Shown here one piece after another: positions 9,201 to 16,955 of a stretch of DNA of 64,000 nucleotides (its first letter is position 1; the number at the start of each line of letters is the position of its first letter). Made by a program: the position numbers and the translations under genes. The notes under the pieces were generated by a model. It did no database searches. It was not told where the DNA came from and saw only the letters and a list, made by a program, of their open reading frames with translations. Source of the stretch: Algiphilus sp022763315 (lineage in GTDB: Bacteria; Pseudomonadota; Gammaproteobacteria; Nevskiales; Nevskiaceae); NCBI RefSeq assembly GCF_965249985.1, contig NZ_OZ252280.1. One strand, given 5' to 3'.

Positions 9201-9929
9201 CTAGCCACGGCGGAGCAGGCGCGAACCCGCGGCGGCGTTTTCATCCACGCTGCGCATCAGGTTCACGTTGAGTTCGAATTGCCGCGCCAGCTCGATCATC
9301 TTGACCAGCGACTCGGCGGTATTGACGTTGGCGCCTTCCACGGCGCCGGTTTGCAGTGCATCGCCGACAGCGGGGTTCGCCACCGCATCCTCGGCCAGGC
9401 GCAGCAAGCCATCCGCACCGCGTTGCAGATCCTGTGGCGCGATTTCCATCACGCTCAGGCGGCCGATCTGCACAAGCGTTCCGCCCGCACTGCCTTCGGG
9501 CACGATGCTGATGGTGCCGTCGCTGCCGATGGCAGCGCTCTGATGCGGCGGGAGCGCAATCGGGCCATTCACGCCCATCACGGGATGGCCGGCACCATTG
9601 AGCAACTGACCGTTGGCATTCAGACGCAGGTCACCCGCGCGGGTATATGCGGCCTCGCCATCCGGCCCCAGAACTTCCAGATAGTGGTCGCCCTGCATGG
9701 CAACGTGCAGCGGATTGCCGGTGTGCTGGATCGCGCCGTCGGCCGCGGAGAAGCCCGCCTCGTGGACCCGCGAATACTGTCGAGCGTCCGACAGCGGCAT
9801 GGCCTCGGAGGCCACCATCTCGGCGCGGAAACCGGTGGTGGTGGCATTGGCGAGATTGTTGCTGTTGGCCGCCTGCGCCCGCAATGCGAGCGTGGCGGCG
9901 TTGGCGGCAACGTAGAGGGCGCGATCCAT
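9201..9929 (-). CDS. flgF: Flagellar proximal rod protein FlgF
   Basis: FlgF is a proximal rod subunit. It is 242 residues, close to the E. coli 251. It begins MDRALYVAANAATLALRAQ with the NNLANATTTGFRAEMVA axial motif, and ends with an axial-protein helix, EGANVNTAESLVKMIELARQ. The downstream FlgG paralogue gives the usual E-F-G order. No sign of truncation. Confidence 0.95.
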   Translation of the reverse strand: MDRALYVAANAATLALRAQAANSNNLANATTTGFRAEMVASEAMPLSDARQYSRVHEAGFSAADGAIQHTGNPLHVAMQGDHYLEVLGPDGEAAYTRAGDLRLNANGQLLNGAGHPVMGVNGPIALPPHQSAAIGSDGTISIVPEGSAGGTLVQIGRLSVMEIAPQDLQRGADGLLRLAEDAVANPAVGDALQTGAVEGANVNTAESLVKMIELARQFELNVNLMRSVDENAAAGSRLLRRG

Positions 9930-9944
9930 GATTCAGCGGCCGGC

Positions 9945-11162
9945 TTAGCGACGGATGTTCAGAACGGTCTGCGTGACCTGATCCGAAGTCGTGATCATCT
10001 GCGCATTGGCCTGGAAGCTGCGCTGCGCCGTGATCATGTTGACCAGTTCCTTGGTCAGGTCGACGTTGGAGGCTTCCAGGGCACCGGATTCCACCGTGCC
10101 GAGATTGCCGGAGCCCGCCACACCACGGATTGCCGGTCCGGAGGTGAAGCTTTCGCCCCAGGCGGTGTCACCCAGCTTGGACAGCCCTTCCGGATTGGCG
10201 AATTCGGTCAGCGCGATCTGTCCCAGCTGTTCGGCCTGACCATTGGTAAAGCGGGCCTGGACAATGCCTTCCTTGGTGATTTCGATACCCGTCATGCGAC
10301 CGGTGGCAAAACCATCCTGGCGTAGGGCATTGACCGCGAAGCCGCCCCCGAACTGCGTGATGTTGGAGACATCCAGGGTCAGGTTGAGATCCTCGGCGCC
10401 GCCCGTCACCGGCGCGGCGGGCAACGTGATCTGACCGCCGGCAGGCGCGGCGATCTGGCCGCTGCTGTCAAAGGTGATCGTCTGAGCGGCGCCTACCGGC
10501 TGGCCATCGAGCTGGGTACGCAACTCCCATTCACCGTCGGTGGCGGTGCGGGTGAAGTACAGCGAGGTCGTGCGCGGCGTGCCCAGTGAATCGTAGGCCG
10601 TTACCGAGGTGGTGTGACTGAAGGTGGAGGCATCGCTCGGGTCGAAAGGCGTGTTCACTGGAACATCGCCCTCGGCCGGGAGATTGAGCGCAGCTTCGAC
10701 ATTTTGTGTGGCGCGCGGCGGGTTGTCCGCGGTGGAGACGCGCAGATCCTGAAGCTGGCCGGTATCGAAGCCATCGGCGCTGGACGGGAAGACCTGCAAG
10801 CGCGCGCCCTGGGCGTTGGTGACGAAACCGTCACGATCGGTACCCAACGCGCCGTTACGCGAGTAGACCAGTTCATCCCCCTTGGCGAAGGTCAGGAAAC
10901 CGTCACCGGAGATGGCCACATCCAGCGCCTTGTTGGTGAACTCGATGGAGCCCTGATCGAACTGCTGACGTACCGCCGCCAGACGCACGCCGCTGCCGAC
11001 CGTGCGATCGGTCAAGCCCTGACCGCCATTGGCGAAGACATCGGCGAATTCGGCGCGCGAGCCCTTGAAGCCGGTGGTGTTGGCGTTGGCCACGTTGTGG
11101 CTGGTGACCTTGAGATTCTCATTGGCGGCGTTGAGGCCGGTCAGCGCTACGGTGAAGGACAT
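9945..11162 (-). CDS. flgE: Flagellar hook protein FlgE
   Basis: FlgE polymerises into the hook (universal joint). It is 405 residues, near E. coli's 402. The N-terminus MSFTVALTGLNAANENLKV with SHNVANANTTGFKGSRAEF and the C-terminus LEASNVDLTKELVNMITAQR are axial-family ends flanking the hook D1/D2 insert (about 90-320). A good AAGGAG ribosome site precedes the ATG. It lies directly after flgD, the hook cap gene. Confidence 0.95.
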   Translation of the reverse strand: MSFTVALTGLNAANENLKVTSHNVANANTTGFKGSRAEFADVFANGGQGLTDRTVGSGVRLAAVRQQFDQGSIEFTNKALDVAISGDGFLTFAKGDELVYSRNGALGTDRDGFVTNAQGARLQVFPSSADGFDTGQLQDLRVSTADNPPRATQNVEAALNLPAEGDVPVNTPFDPSDASTFSHTTSVTAYDSLGTPRTTSLYFTRTATDGEWELRTQLDGQPVGAAQTITFDSSGQIAAPAGGQITLPAAPVTGGAEDLNLTLDVSNITQFGGGFAVNALRQDGFATGRMTGIEITKEGIVQARFTNGQAEQLGQIALTEFANPEGLSKLGDTAWGESFTSGPAIRGVAGSGNLGTVESGALEASNVDLTKELVNMITAQRSFQANAQMITTSDQVTQTVLNIRR

Positions 11163-11189
11163 GTGATGCTCCTTGGGCGAACCCGGTGA

Positions 11190-11852
11190 TCAGGCAATGC
11201 GACGGATATCCGACATGGAAGCCGGCGGAAGTCCGTCAAGTTCGAGTTGTACGGTGGCGCCATCGCGCGTCACCGCGGTAACCGGTGCAGACAGATAGGT
11301 GGGAAGCTGCGTGTTGCGGCCGTTGTCGACCGTTCGCGCGGCAACGCGATACTCAGCCGCGGGCAAGAGATCGCCTTTGCTGTCGCGTCCATCCCAGGTA
11401 AAGGCGACATCGCCGCCGCGACTGCCATCGACGCTCAGACTGCGGACGGTCTCGCCGGCCGAATTGAGAATATCGACGCGCACTTCGCTGGCCGGACCCT
11501 CCAGCTCGACGATGCCCTGCAGGCCGTCGCCGCTGGTGCGTGCGATGGCAGGCACCAGCACGTCCCGTCCGAGCAGATTGGCCGCGGCCAGGGTCTGCTC
11601 GCCGGCCAGGCGGGAGCCGAGATCATCGAATCCGGTATTCAGCTGCTGAATGCCGTCAACCATCGAGAACTGGGCCATCTGCCCCAGAAACTCGCCGTTG
11701 GCCTGCGGCTTGAGCGGATCCTGATTGCGCACCTGCGCCAGCATCAGTTCCAGAAAATCCTGCTGACCCAGTTCCTGCGTGCCCTTCTGCGGCTGCTCGC
11801 GCGTCAGGCCCAGGGCGGCAAAGGGATTGCTAGCGGTACTTGCGACGTCCAT
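11190..11852 (-). CDS. flgD: Flagellar hook-capping protein FlgD
   Basis: FlgD is the scaffold that caps the growing hook. It is 220 residues. The conserved N-terminal segment LGQQDFLELMLAQVRNQDPL (about 27-46) and the following EFLGQMAQFSMVDGIQQLN are diagnostic. The C-terminal half resembles the FlgD Ig-like/tudor part (DILNSAGETVRSL, FTWDGRD). The start codon overlaps the flgC stop (TGATG), so translation is coupled. Confidence 0.94.
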   Translation of the reverse strand: MDVASTASNPFAALGLTREQPQKGTQELGQQDFLELMLAQVRNQDPLKPQANGEFLGQMAQFSMVDGIQQLNTGFDDLGSRLAGEQTLAAANLLGRDVLVPAIARTSGDGLQGIVELEGPASEVRVDILNSAGETVRSLSVDGSRGGDVAFTWDGRDSKGDLLPAAEYRVAARTVDNGRNTQLPTYLSAPVTAVTRDGATVQLELDGLPPASMSDIRRIA

Positions 11853-12256
11853 CAGGACCTCCCGATCTGCAGTGTGGCAAGCATCAGATCGCGGGACGTG
11901 GACATCACGTCCACCGCATTCTGATAAGAGCGCGAGGCGGAGATCATGTTGGCCATCTCCTCCACGGTGTTGATGGCCGGGGCATAGATGTAGCCCTCTT
12001 CATTGGCCATGGGGTGACCGGGCTCATAGCGCGCCTCGGGTGGCTTCTGGGAGTCGACCACACCATCAGTGCGCACACCGGCAACACCGGCGGCGTCCAT
12101 CACGGTTTGAAACAGTGGTACGCGGGCACGGTAGGCCTGCTCGGGCGAGGCCGCCACACTGTCGACATTGGCCAGGTTGCTGGCCGTGGCGTTGAGCCGC
12201 GTGTTCTGCGCGCTCATGGCGCTGGCGGCGATATCGAAGATGCGAAGGCTGCTCAT
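11852..12256 (-). CDS. flgC: Flagellar proximal rod protein FlgC
   Basis: FlgC is a proximal rod subunit. It is 134 residues, the same as E. coli. It begins MSSLRIFDIAASAMSAQNTRLN with the ASNLANVDS axial motif, and ends with NTVEEMANMISASRSYQNAVDVM. A strong GGAGG ribosome site precedes the ATG. It overlaps flgD at its 3' end and follows flgB. Confidence 0.95.
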   Translation of the reverse strand: MSSLRIFDIAASAMSAQNTRLNATASNLANVDSVAASPEQAYRARVPLFQTVMDAAGVAGVRTDGVVDSQKPPEARYEPGHPMANEEGYIYAPAINTVEEMANMISASRSYQNAVDVMSTSRDLMLATLQIGRS

Positions 12257-12264
12257 GACGCCTC

Positions 12265-12624
12265 CTACTGACCGCGGATTGCGGTCATCAGGCCGGAGAT
12301 GCGGCCGTCGACAAAGCGCAACGCGGCCTCATAGCGCAATGTGGCGTCGGCAAAGGCCGCCTGCTCACGCGCCATATCGACCGTGTTCTCGTCCAGCGCA
12401 GGGCTCACGGTGCGATAGATCGTGCGCGCCTCTTCCACCGCGTTGGTGGTGCGCGCGGTCTTGCCCCTGTCCGATGCCATGGCTTCCAGCGTCGACTGGA
12501 AGTCCAGGTCCTGAGCGCGATACCCCGGGGTGTCCGCGTTCGCCAGATTGCCGGAGATCATTTCCATGCGCCGTGCCTGAAGTTGCAAGGCGGCGCCGTG
12601 GATTCCAAAGAGAGGGTGAGACAT
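12265..12624 (-). CDS. flgB: Flagellar proximal rod protein FlgB
   Basis: FlgB is the rod component at the base of the axial structure. It is 119 residues, somewhat shorter than E. coli's 138. ARRMEMISGNLANADTPGYRAQDLDF is the family signature, and the C-terminal DATLRYEAALRFVDGRISGL helix matches. It is the first gene of the minus-strand flgBCDEFGHIJKL run and has a sigma-54-like element about 36 bases upstream. Confidence 0.94.
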   Translation of the reverse strand: MSHPLFGIHGAALQLQARRMEMISGNLANADTPGYRAQDLDFQSTLEAMASDRGKTARTTNAVEEARTIYRTVSPALDENTVDMAREQAAFADATLRYEAALRFVDGRISGLMTAIRGQ

Positions 12625-12658
12625 GGCAGGTCAACCGGATTCGGATGCACCTGCACTC

Positions 12659-12675
12659 CAGCAACCGCCATTCCC
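12659..12675 (-). promoter_or_regulatory. Candidate sigma-54 promoter of the flgB operon
   Basis: The minus strand reads GGGAATGGCGGTTGCTG. GG (12674-12673) and GC (12662-12661) are separated by exactly 10 bases, the invariant sigma-54 geometry, with a perfect TTGCT -12 half. The -24 half matches TGGCACG only partly. The start point would fall near 12650, just upstream of the flgB ATG. Flagellar class II/III genes in many gammaproteobacteria use sigma-54 with FleQ. An almost identical element precedes flgA. Confidence 0.5.
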
Positions 12676-12753
12676 CTCGACTTGGGCTTGAGCCCGAGGC
12701 CGACGAGCGGTCGGACGGGCCCCGCTCAGCGGTTCTGGCCGCGTCGAAAGGAT

Positions 12754-13659
12754 CTAGGCGGCGTCTCTCGTCATCAATTGATCGAGACGTTCACTCACCG
12801 CACGTGAGAGTTCTTCCCGGCTGAACTTGGTGATGAAGCGGTCGGCCCCTACCCGGTCCACCATGGCGCGGTTGCTTACGCCAGAGAGTGAGGTATGCAG
12901 GACAATGTAGAGGTCCTGCAGCGCAGGCTCGCGACGAATCTCCGCAGTCAGGGCATAGCCATCCAGACGCGGCATTTCGACGTCGGAGATGACCAGCGCG
13001 ACGTCATTGAGATGACCAATCTGTGCTTGCTCGCGCAGCCACACCAGAGCGCGTTCGCCATCCGGCACACAGATGCACTTGATACCCAATGCGCGCACGG
13101 TTTCTTCTACCTGACGCCGCGCGATCTGCGAATCGTCGGCAATGAGCGCCCGCCAGCCACTGCTGCCGGCATCGTCATCCACCGCCGCGCCGACCTGAAC
13201 ATTGTTGATCTCGGCCATGACCCGCTCGACATCCACGATCTGCACCGTGCGCTGGTCATAGCGTGTCATTGCGGTCAGAAAGCCTTCCGGATCGTCCGGC
13301 GGCAGCACATCCGCCACATCGACGTGCAGAATCCGCTCGACACCGCCCACGGCAAAGGCCTGCATATGGCGGTTGAACTCGGTGACGATGACGTACTGCG
13401 GATTGCTGCTGCCAAGGCCGAGGGCGGCGCTCAGATCGAGCACCGGCAGCACCACGCCGCGGCAGTCGAAAACGCCGCGCACCAGCGGGTGCGCTCGTGG
13501 AACCTGCTGCAGCGGTGGACAGGGCAGCACCTCGCGTACCTTGAACACGTTGATACCGAAGGTCGCCTTGCCACCCAGGGAGAACAACAGCAGCGCCAGG
13601 CGGTTGTAGCCTGCCAGCCGCGTCTGCTGGTCGATCGATTGCAGTAGTCCGGTATCCAT
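12754..13659 (-). CDS. cheV: Chemotaxis coupling protein CheV (CheW + receiver)
   Basis: CheV links chemoreceptors to CheA and carries its own phosphorylatable receiver. At 301 residues it has the usual length. A CheW-like domain (about 15-155) includes TFGINVFKVREVL and VRGVFDCRGVVLPVLDL. The receiver (about 170-295) has an acidic pocket DD at 175-176, phospho-acceptor D226 in VISDVEMP, the switch T in LHTS and the Lys in FITKF. The reading frame is open further upstream, but MDTGLLQ at 13659 is the family-type start. It is divergent from flgA, the standard location for flagellar cheV. Confidence 0.93.
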   Translation of the reverse strand: MDTGLLQSIDQQTRLAGYNRLALLLFSLGGKATFGINVFKVREVLPCPPLQQVPRAHPLVRGVFDCRGVVLPVLDLSAALGLGSSNPQYVIVTEFNRHMQAFAVGGVERILHVDVADVLPPDDPEGFLTAMTRYDQRTVQIVDVERVMAEINNVQVGAAVDDDAGSSGWRALIADDSQIARRQVEETVRALGIKCICVPDGERALVWLREQAQIGHLNDVALVISDVEMPRLDGYALTAEIRREPALQDLYIVLHTSLSGVSNRAMVDRVGADRFITKFSREELSRAVSERLDQLMTRDAA

Positions 13660-13726
13660 GGCGCCATCATCGGCAAAGCACCGGCCAGACTGAAGCTTTT
13701 GCCGCTCGTCGGGGACAAGCGGCCGG

Positions 13727-13742
13727 GGGAATGGGGATTGCT
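13727..13742 (+). promoter_or_regulatory. Candidate sigma-54 promoter of flgA
   Basis: GGGAATGGGGATTGCT contains GG (13728-13729) and GC (13740-13741) separated by 10 bases, and a perfect TTGCT. It differs from the flgB element at only two of 16 positions. Transcription would begin near 13752, which is downstream of the first in-frame ATG (13745). This element therefore also argues for the flgA start at 13778. Confidence 0.5.
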
Positions 13743-13777
13743 GCATGCTCCAGACCATCCTTTTCACGGCGGGCAAC

Positions 13778-14446
13778 ATGCGCTGGCACCCCCTTCTCCT
13801 CATCGGGCTCTTGTCGATACTGAGCGGTTTCGCCAGTGCGGCGCACGCCCAATGGGAAGAGACCGAGCGCCTGCGAACGGCGGCCGCCAAGGCTATGGGT
13901 GCCGACAATGTGCAGATCGCCGTCGATCCCAATACCCGCGTACCACGTTGCACACAGCCCCCTGACGCCCGCGTGCGTGCCCGTTCGCGCACCGGCGCCA
14001 GTATCGAAATCCATTGCGGGGCGCCGGCCTGGCGTATCTACGTCCCCGCACGCAGTAGCGGCGAAGCCTTGGTGGCCGTGCTGACCCGCCCGGTCGCAGC
14101 CGGGAGCAGCCTGCAGTCCTCGGACTTCAGCCTGCAAGCGCGTTCCACGGCAAGCCTGGGCTACGGCTGGTTCGAAAGCCGGGATGGCTTGGTCGGGCGG
14201 CGGGTGCGGCGGGCGCTCCCCATCGGGAAGGTCCTCAGCCCCAACGATCTGGAGCAGGAACGCATGGTGTCCACGGGCGATACCGTGACCATTCTCAGCC
14301 GCAATCACGGCATCGAGGTGCGCATGAAGGGGCAGGCGTTATCCCACGGCGCGCGCCATGAGCAGATCCGCGTACGCAACAATCAATCCGGGCGTACCGT
14401 GGATGCCACGGTCATCGCAGCCGGTACGGTGGAGGTTGCCCGATGA
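13778..14446 (+). CDS. flgA: FlgA, P-ring assembly chaperone
   Basis: FlgA is a periplasmic chaperone for FlgI polymerisation. The chosen start gives MRWHPLLLIGLLSILSGF, a textbook Sec signal peptide ending near SAAHA, and a 222-residue product, usual for FlgA. The C-terminal half is an SAF domain (about 110-220), with RPVAAGSSLQSSDF, GRRVRRALPIGKVLSPNDL and a terminal NNQSGRTVDATVIAAGTVEV. An in-frame ATG at 13745 adds 11 residues ahead of the signal but lies upstream of the likely transcription start. The stop overlaps an in-frame ATG of the flgM frame (ATGA). Confidence 0.92.
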   Translation: MRWHPLLLIGLLSILSGFASAAHAQWEETERLRTAAAKAMGADNVQIAVDPNTRVPRCTQPPDARVRARSRTGASIEIHCGAPAWRIYVPARSSGEALVAVLTRPVAAGSSLQSSDFSLQARSTASLGYGWFESRDGLVGRRVRRALPIGKVLSPNDLEQERMVSTGDTVTILSRNHGIEVRMKGQALSHGARHEQIRVRNNQSGRTVDATVIAAGTVEVAR

Positions 14447-14473
14447 ATCCGATCGTTCCCGGTCATGCATGGC

Positions 14474-14500
14474 TCAAGTTCTCCGGACAGGCGTCGATAA
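14474..14500 (+). promoter_or_regulatory. Sigma-28 (FliA) promoter before flgM
   Basis: TCAAGTTC, 11 bases, then GTCGATAA: a close match to TAAAGTTT-N11-GCCGATAA. It lies about 36 bases before the flgM ATG at 14536. In enteric and other gammaproteobacteria flgM has both read-through (class II) and FliA (class III) expression, which this arrangement reproduces. Confidence 0.72.
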
Positions 14501-14535
14501 CACCAGCGAGTTCGTCGAACAACGAGTCAGCTGCC

Positions 14536-14814
14536 ATGAAAATCGAATCCTCAAACGCCTTGGCCGCCACCCGAGCAGCCGCCGCCGGCGGAGAGGTCCG
14601 CAAGGCCGATGCGGCCGCTGCGCCCAATGACGCCAAGGGTGATTCCGCCGTGCTTGCCTCCCGCGCCCAAACCAATGCACCGCCGCCCTTCGACAGCCAG
14701 CGTGTGGCCGAACTGCGTGCCCAGGTCGCCGAAGGCCGTTACCAGCCCAGCGGCGAGCGCATCGCCGATGCCATGATCGCCCTCGAAGCGGACCTGGTCG
14801 GCCGCAACCGATGA
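14536..14814 (+). CDS. flgM: Anti-sigma-28 factor FlgM
   Basis: FlgM binds FliA and is exported once the hook is complete. The product is 92 residues. The C-terminal segment FDSQRVAELRAQVAEGRYQP then GERIADAMIALEADL is the conserved FliA-binding region of FlgM. An in-frame ATG at 14443 overlaps the flgA stop and would add 31 residues. The sigma-28 promoter lies between the two, and the family N-terminus (M-K-I, then a Ser/Ala-rich stretch) favours 14536. The flgN start overlaps its stop (ATGA). Confidence 0.88.
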   Translation: MKIESSNALAATRAAAAGGEVRKADAAAAPNDAKGDSAVLASRAQTNAPPPFDSQRVAELRAQVAEGRYQPSGERIADAMIALEADLVGRNR

Positions 14815-15137
14815 CACAGACCGCGGCAGCCGCCGCCACGGATGACGCCCTGCAGCCGCTGCGTCAGGCGCAGGACGCGCTGGCCGACGCCCTCGCCAAC
14901 GGGGATGAAGGCGCCATCCAGCAGCAGGCGCAGGCCCTGCTTTGCGCCGTACAGCAACACGCCCAAGCCGTGCAACAGGCGCCGGCAGAGACACAGACCA
15001 CGCTCGGCGACACCCAACGACAACTCCGGATCATGCTGCAGGCCCGTCTGGCGCAAACGCGGCAGATCATCGACGCCCTCGGCCTGCACGCTGCCCAATA
15101 TTCCGCCGATGGCCGAGTCCGCTACCAGTCGCGTTGA
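14811..15137 (+). CDS. flgN: FlgN-like flagellar export chaperone
   Basis: A 108-residue, almost entirely alpha-helical, Gln/Ala-rich protein directly after flgM, which is the position of flgN. FlgN chaperones FlgK and FlgL before secretion. Sequence conservation in FlgN is poor; the call rests on length, helix pattern (ALQPLRQAQDALADALANGD, then LRIMLQARLAQTRQIIDALG) and context. ATGA overlap with flgM shows translational coupling, and its 3' end overlaps the PilZ gene by 29 bases. Confidence 0.75.
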   Translation: MTQTAAAAATDDALQPLRQAQDALADALANGDEGAIQQQAQALLCAVQQHAQAVQQAPAETQTTLGDTQRQLRIMLQARLAQTRQIIDALGLHAAQYSADGRVRYQSR

Positions 15138-15834
15138 CACCGAACTCACCGGTCTTGTTGAAGATCCGCAGGAAGCTGCGCGACTGCTGGTCCGGCTGCG
15201 CCGCATGCGCAACGTCATCACGCTGCGCGCCGCGCAGAGTCCTCGGGAATTCAGCTCGATCCTGCTATCACTGGACCTGAGCCATCGCTATCTGGTGCTG
15301 GATGCACCGCGGCCCCGCCCCCAAGCCGCGGATTTTCGTCCGGGCACCAAGGTCTACGCGCGCACGCATGTCGACGGCGCCGCGCTGATCTTCGTTGCCC
15401 AGTTGAACAGCCTCATAGCCGCTGATGACACCGGCGACGACAACCTCGTACTGGAATGGCCCACGCGCATCAGCCATTACCAACGCCGCCGCGACTACCG
15501 CGTATCCGTACCCAGCACCGTTGTGCAGACCCCGGCGCGTCTCATCATTGACGATCACGCCATCCATGCCCGGCTGCTCGATCTGTCGACCTCGGGTGTC
15601 GCGATTCTGCTCGCGGCGGCCGGCGTTTCCGTCGCAATGGATAAGACGCTGGATTGCATTCTCCCCTTGCCCGAGCGCGATCTGAAGGTCCCGCTGCGCG
15701 TGACCTCGGTCACCGTCACCCGCGACGGTGTGCGCATCGGCGGCGAACTCGACCTGACCGACAGTACGGCGCGCGAGTTAATCCAGAGGACCGTCACCAC
15801 CCTCGAACGCTGGTGGCTGCAACATCATCCCTGA
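15109..15834 (+). CDS. ycgR: YcgR-type PilZ cyclic-di-GMP flagellar brake protein
   Basis: YcgR binds c-di-GMP and slows the flagellar motor. The product is 241 residues, like E. coli YcgR (244). The N-terminal YcgR domain (about 1-115) precedes a C-terminal PilZ domain. The c-di-GMP ligands are present: RRRDYR at 126-131 and DLSTSG at 158-163, matching RxxxR and (D/N)xSxxG. It is the last gene of the flgA-flgM-flgN run, so a second-messenger brake is encoded within the flagellar block. The first usable ATG, 15109, lies inside flgN. Confidence 0.86.
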   Translation: MAESATSRVDTELTGLVEDPQEAARLLVRLRRMRNVITLRAAQSPREFSSILLSLDLSHRYLVLDAPRPRPQAADFRPGTKVYARTHVDGAALIFVAQLNSLIAADDTGDDNLVLEWPTRISHYQRRRDYRVSVPSTVVQTPARLIIDDHAIHARLLDLSTSGVAILLAAAGVSVAMDKTLDCILPLPERDLKVPLRVTSVTVTRDGVRIGGELDLTDSTARELIQRTVTTLERWWLQHHP

Positions 15835-15898
15835 GCGACATCGCGTCGAGGGATCGACGCGGCCGACTGCTTGCGTCGGCATCCCGACACGATCGTCG

Positions 15899-16519
15899 CT
15901 ACGGTTGCTCCCATCGCCGTAGCGAAAAGGCACCGCGCAGCTCACCGACGCGGTAGCCAGTGGCCGGATCGTGCGGATAGTGCGCCTCCAACGCAGCGCG
16001 CAGCGCCGGTGGTTGTTCCTCCACCGCGCCGTGACAGGCCAGGCAGAGGCCCTGTGTCGGAATGGCCTGCAGGTAGCGCACCGCCACACCTGCGGGCTCC
16101 ACCACCCGCTCAAAATGACGCAGCGGCAGTGACGCGCCGTTCTCCAGAGCGTCGGCAAAGCGCTGGAGCTGCGCCTGCTCCCAGGCATCCGGCAGTCCGA
16201 TCGCTGGGTTGCGGGCCCGCAGGCTGACACGTCGAACCTGCCAGCCCGTGTCACGCGAAAGCTGCGCGGCCATGCTGGGCGCGATATCCCTGCACACAGT
16301 GATGGCTTCCAACGGTCCCCCGCGCTGCATCGCGCCCTTCAACTCGGCCTGGAGGCCGCTGGCAAAGCGCTCAACGATGGCGGCCGCTTCTTCAGCCGTG
16401 TCCTCCGCTGCATTTGCAGGCAGCCAGGCGCTGGCCATTGCGCCCAGCAGCAGCATCGCGAGCCCACGATAGGCGGAGCGTGAAGGGTAAGAAACGGGCA
16501 AGGGGGGGACTGTCGGCAT
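15899..16519 (-). CDS. Exported haem-binding protein, Tll0287/DUF3365-like
   Basis: A 206-residue exported protein with a hydrophobic signal segment (LAMLLLGAMASAWLPANA) and one c-type haem motif CLACH near the C-terminus. The layout (helical N-terminal part with ITVCRDIAP, then RNPAIGLPDAWE, then CxxCH followed by YPHDPATGYRVGELRGAFS) resembles the Tll0287-like/DUF3365 family, a PAS-like periplasmic fold suspected of redox sensing. It lies immediately downstream of a CsoR-family repressor and may be co-transcribed. A start at 16561 that overlaps the repressor stop (TGATG) is possible, but would give an unnaturally long pre-signal region. Confidence 0.72.
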   Translation of the reverse strand: MPTVPPLPVSYPSRSAYRGLAMLLLGAMASAWLPANAAEDTAEEAAAIVERFASGLQAELKGAMQRGGPLEAITVCRDIAPSMAAQLSRDTGWQVRRVSLRARNPAIGLPDAWEQAQLQRFADALENGASLPLRHFERVVEPAGVAVRYLQAIPTQGLCLACHGAVEEQPPALRAALEAHYPHDPATGYRVGELRGAFSLRRWEQP

Positions 16520-16560
16520 GGCGACTTTCTTGGACGGCGAAATCCTTGGGCGGGCCGGCA

Positions 16561-16824
16561 TCAGGCGTACTTGGAGAGGATGCGGCTCATTTCACGCACC
16601 CCCGTTTCCAGGTCCTCGTTCATTGCGACATGACGCCCCACTTCCTCCGATACGGCACAGGCCATCATTTCAAAGAAGGCGCGGTCGAGCGCGCGGCGGG
16701 CCGCTGCCAACTGATGTGCGACGGCCTCGCACTCCTGTCCTTCGCCGATCATTCGCTGCACGCCACGTAGCTGGCCTTCCACGCGCCGCAGTCGCTGCGT
16801 CAGTGCCTGACGGGAATCTTCCAT
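16561..16824 (-). CDS. CsoR/CstR-family (DUF156) repressor, probably thiol- or persulfide-sensing
   Basis: Small all-helical repressor of 87 residues: RLRRVEGQLRGVQRMI is the family signature. Cys32 aligns with CsoR Cys36. The other copper ligands of M. tuberculosis CsoR (His61, Cys65) align with Ala57 and Glu61, and a second Cys is at 56 instead. This argues against copper sensing and, with the divergent YeeE/YedE genes, for sulfur-species sensing. The ATG at 16824 has a GAGGAAAG ribosome site; an upstream in-frame ATG at 16881 abuts the operator and is rejected. The exact inducer is inference. Confidence 0.82.
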   Translation of the reverse strand: MEDSRQALTQRLRRVEGQLRGVQRMIGEGQECEAVAHQLAAARRALDRAFFEMMACAVSEEVGRHVAMNEDLETGVREMSRILSKYA

Positions 16825-16881
16825 CGCCTTTCCTCTACCAATTGCATACCCGCCCAGGCGGGCCTCTGGCTTGCTTATCAT

Positions 16882-16897
16882 ATACCCCCGGGGGTAT
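16882..16897. promoter_or_regulatory. Perfect 16-bp palindromic operator (CsoR/CstR type)
   Basis: ATACCCCCGGGGGTAT is a perfect palindrome in the intergenic region between the DUF156 repressor and the YeeE/YedE genes. Known operators of this family are G/C-tract inverted repeats flanked by AT (for example TACC-type arms in CstR and RcnR/FrmR sites). A weaker second arm pair, CCCGCC/GGCGGG, lies at 16849-16862 within the repressor leader. Confidence 0.7.
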
Positions 16898-16955
16898 TAT
16901 GCAAGCCCTTTCGCGGCAGCCGTGCGGCTACCGCCCATGCTTTGGGAGTCGTGTC

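Noticed and set aside
13667..13693. Sigma-28-like element before cheV (TCAGTCTG-N11-GCCGATGA)
   Set aside because: The -10 and spacing fit, but the -35 is weak and the start point would fall on the start codon, giving a leaderless message. Not strong enough to list as a feature.
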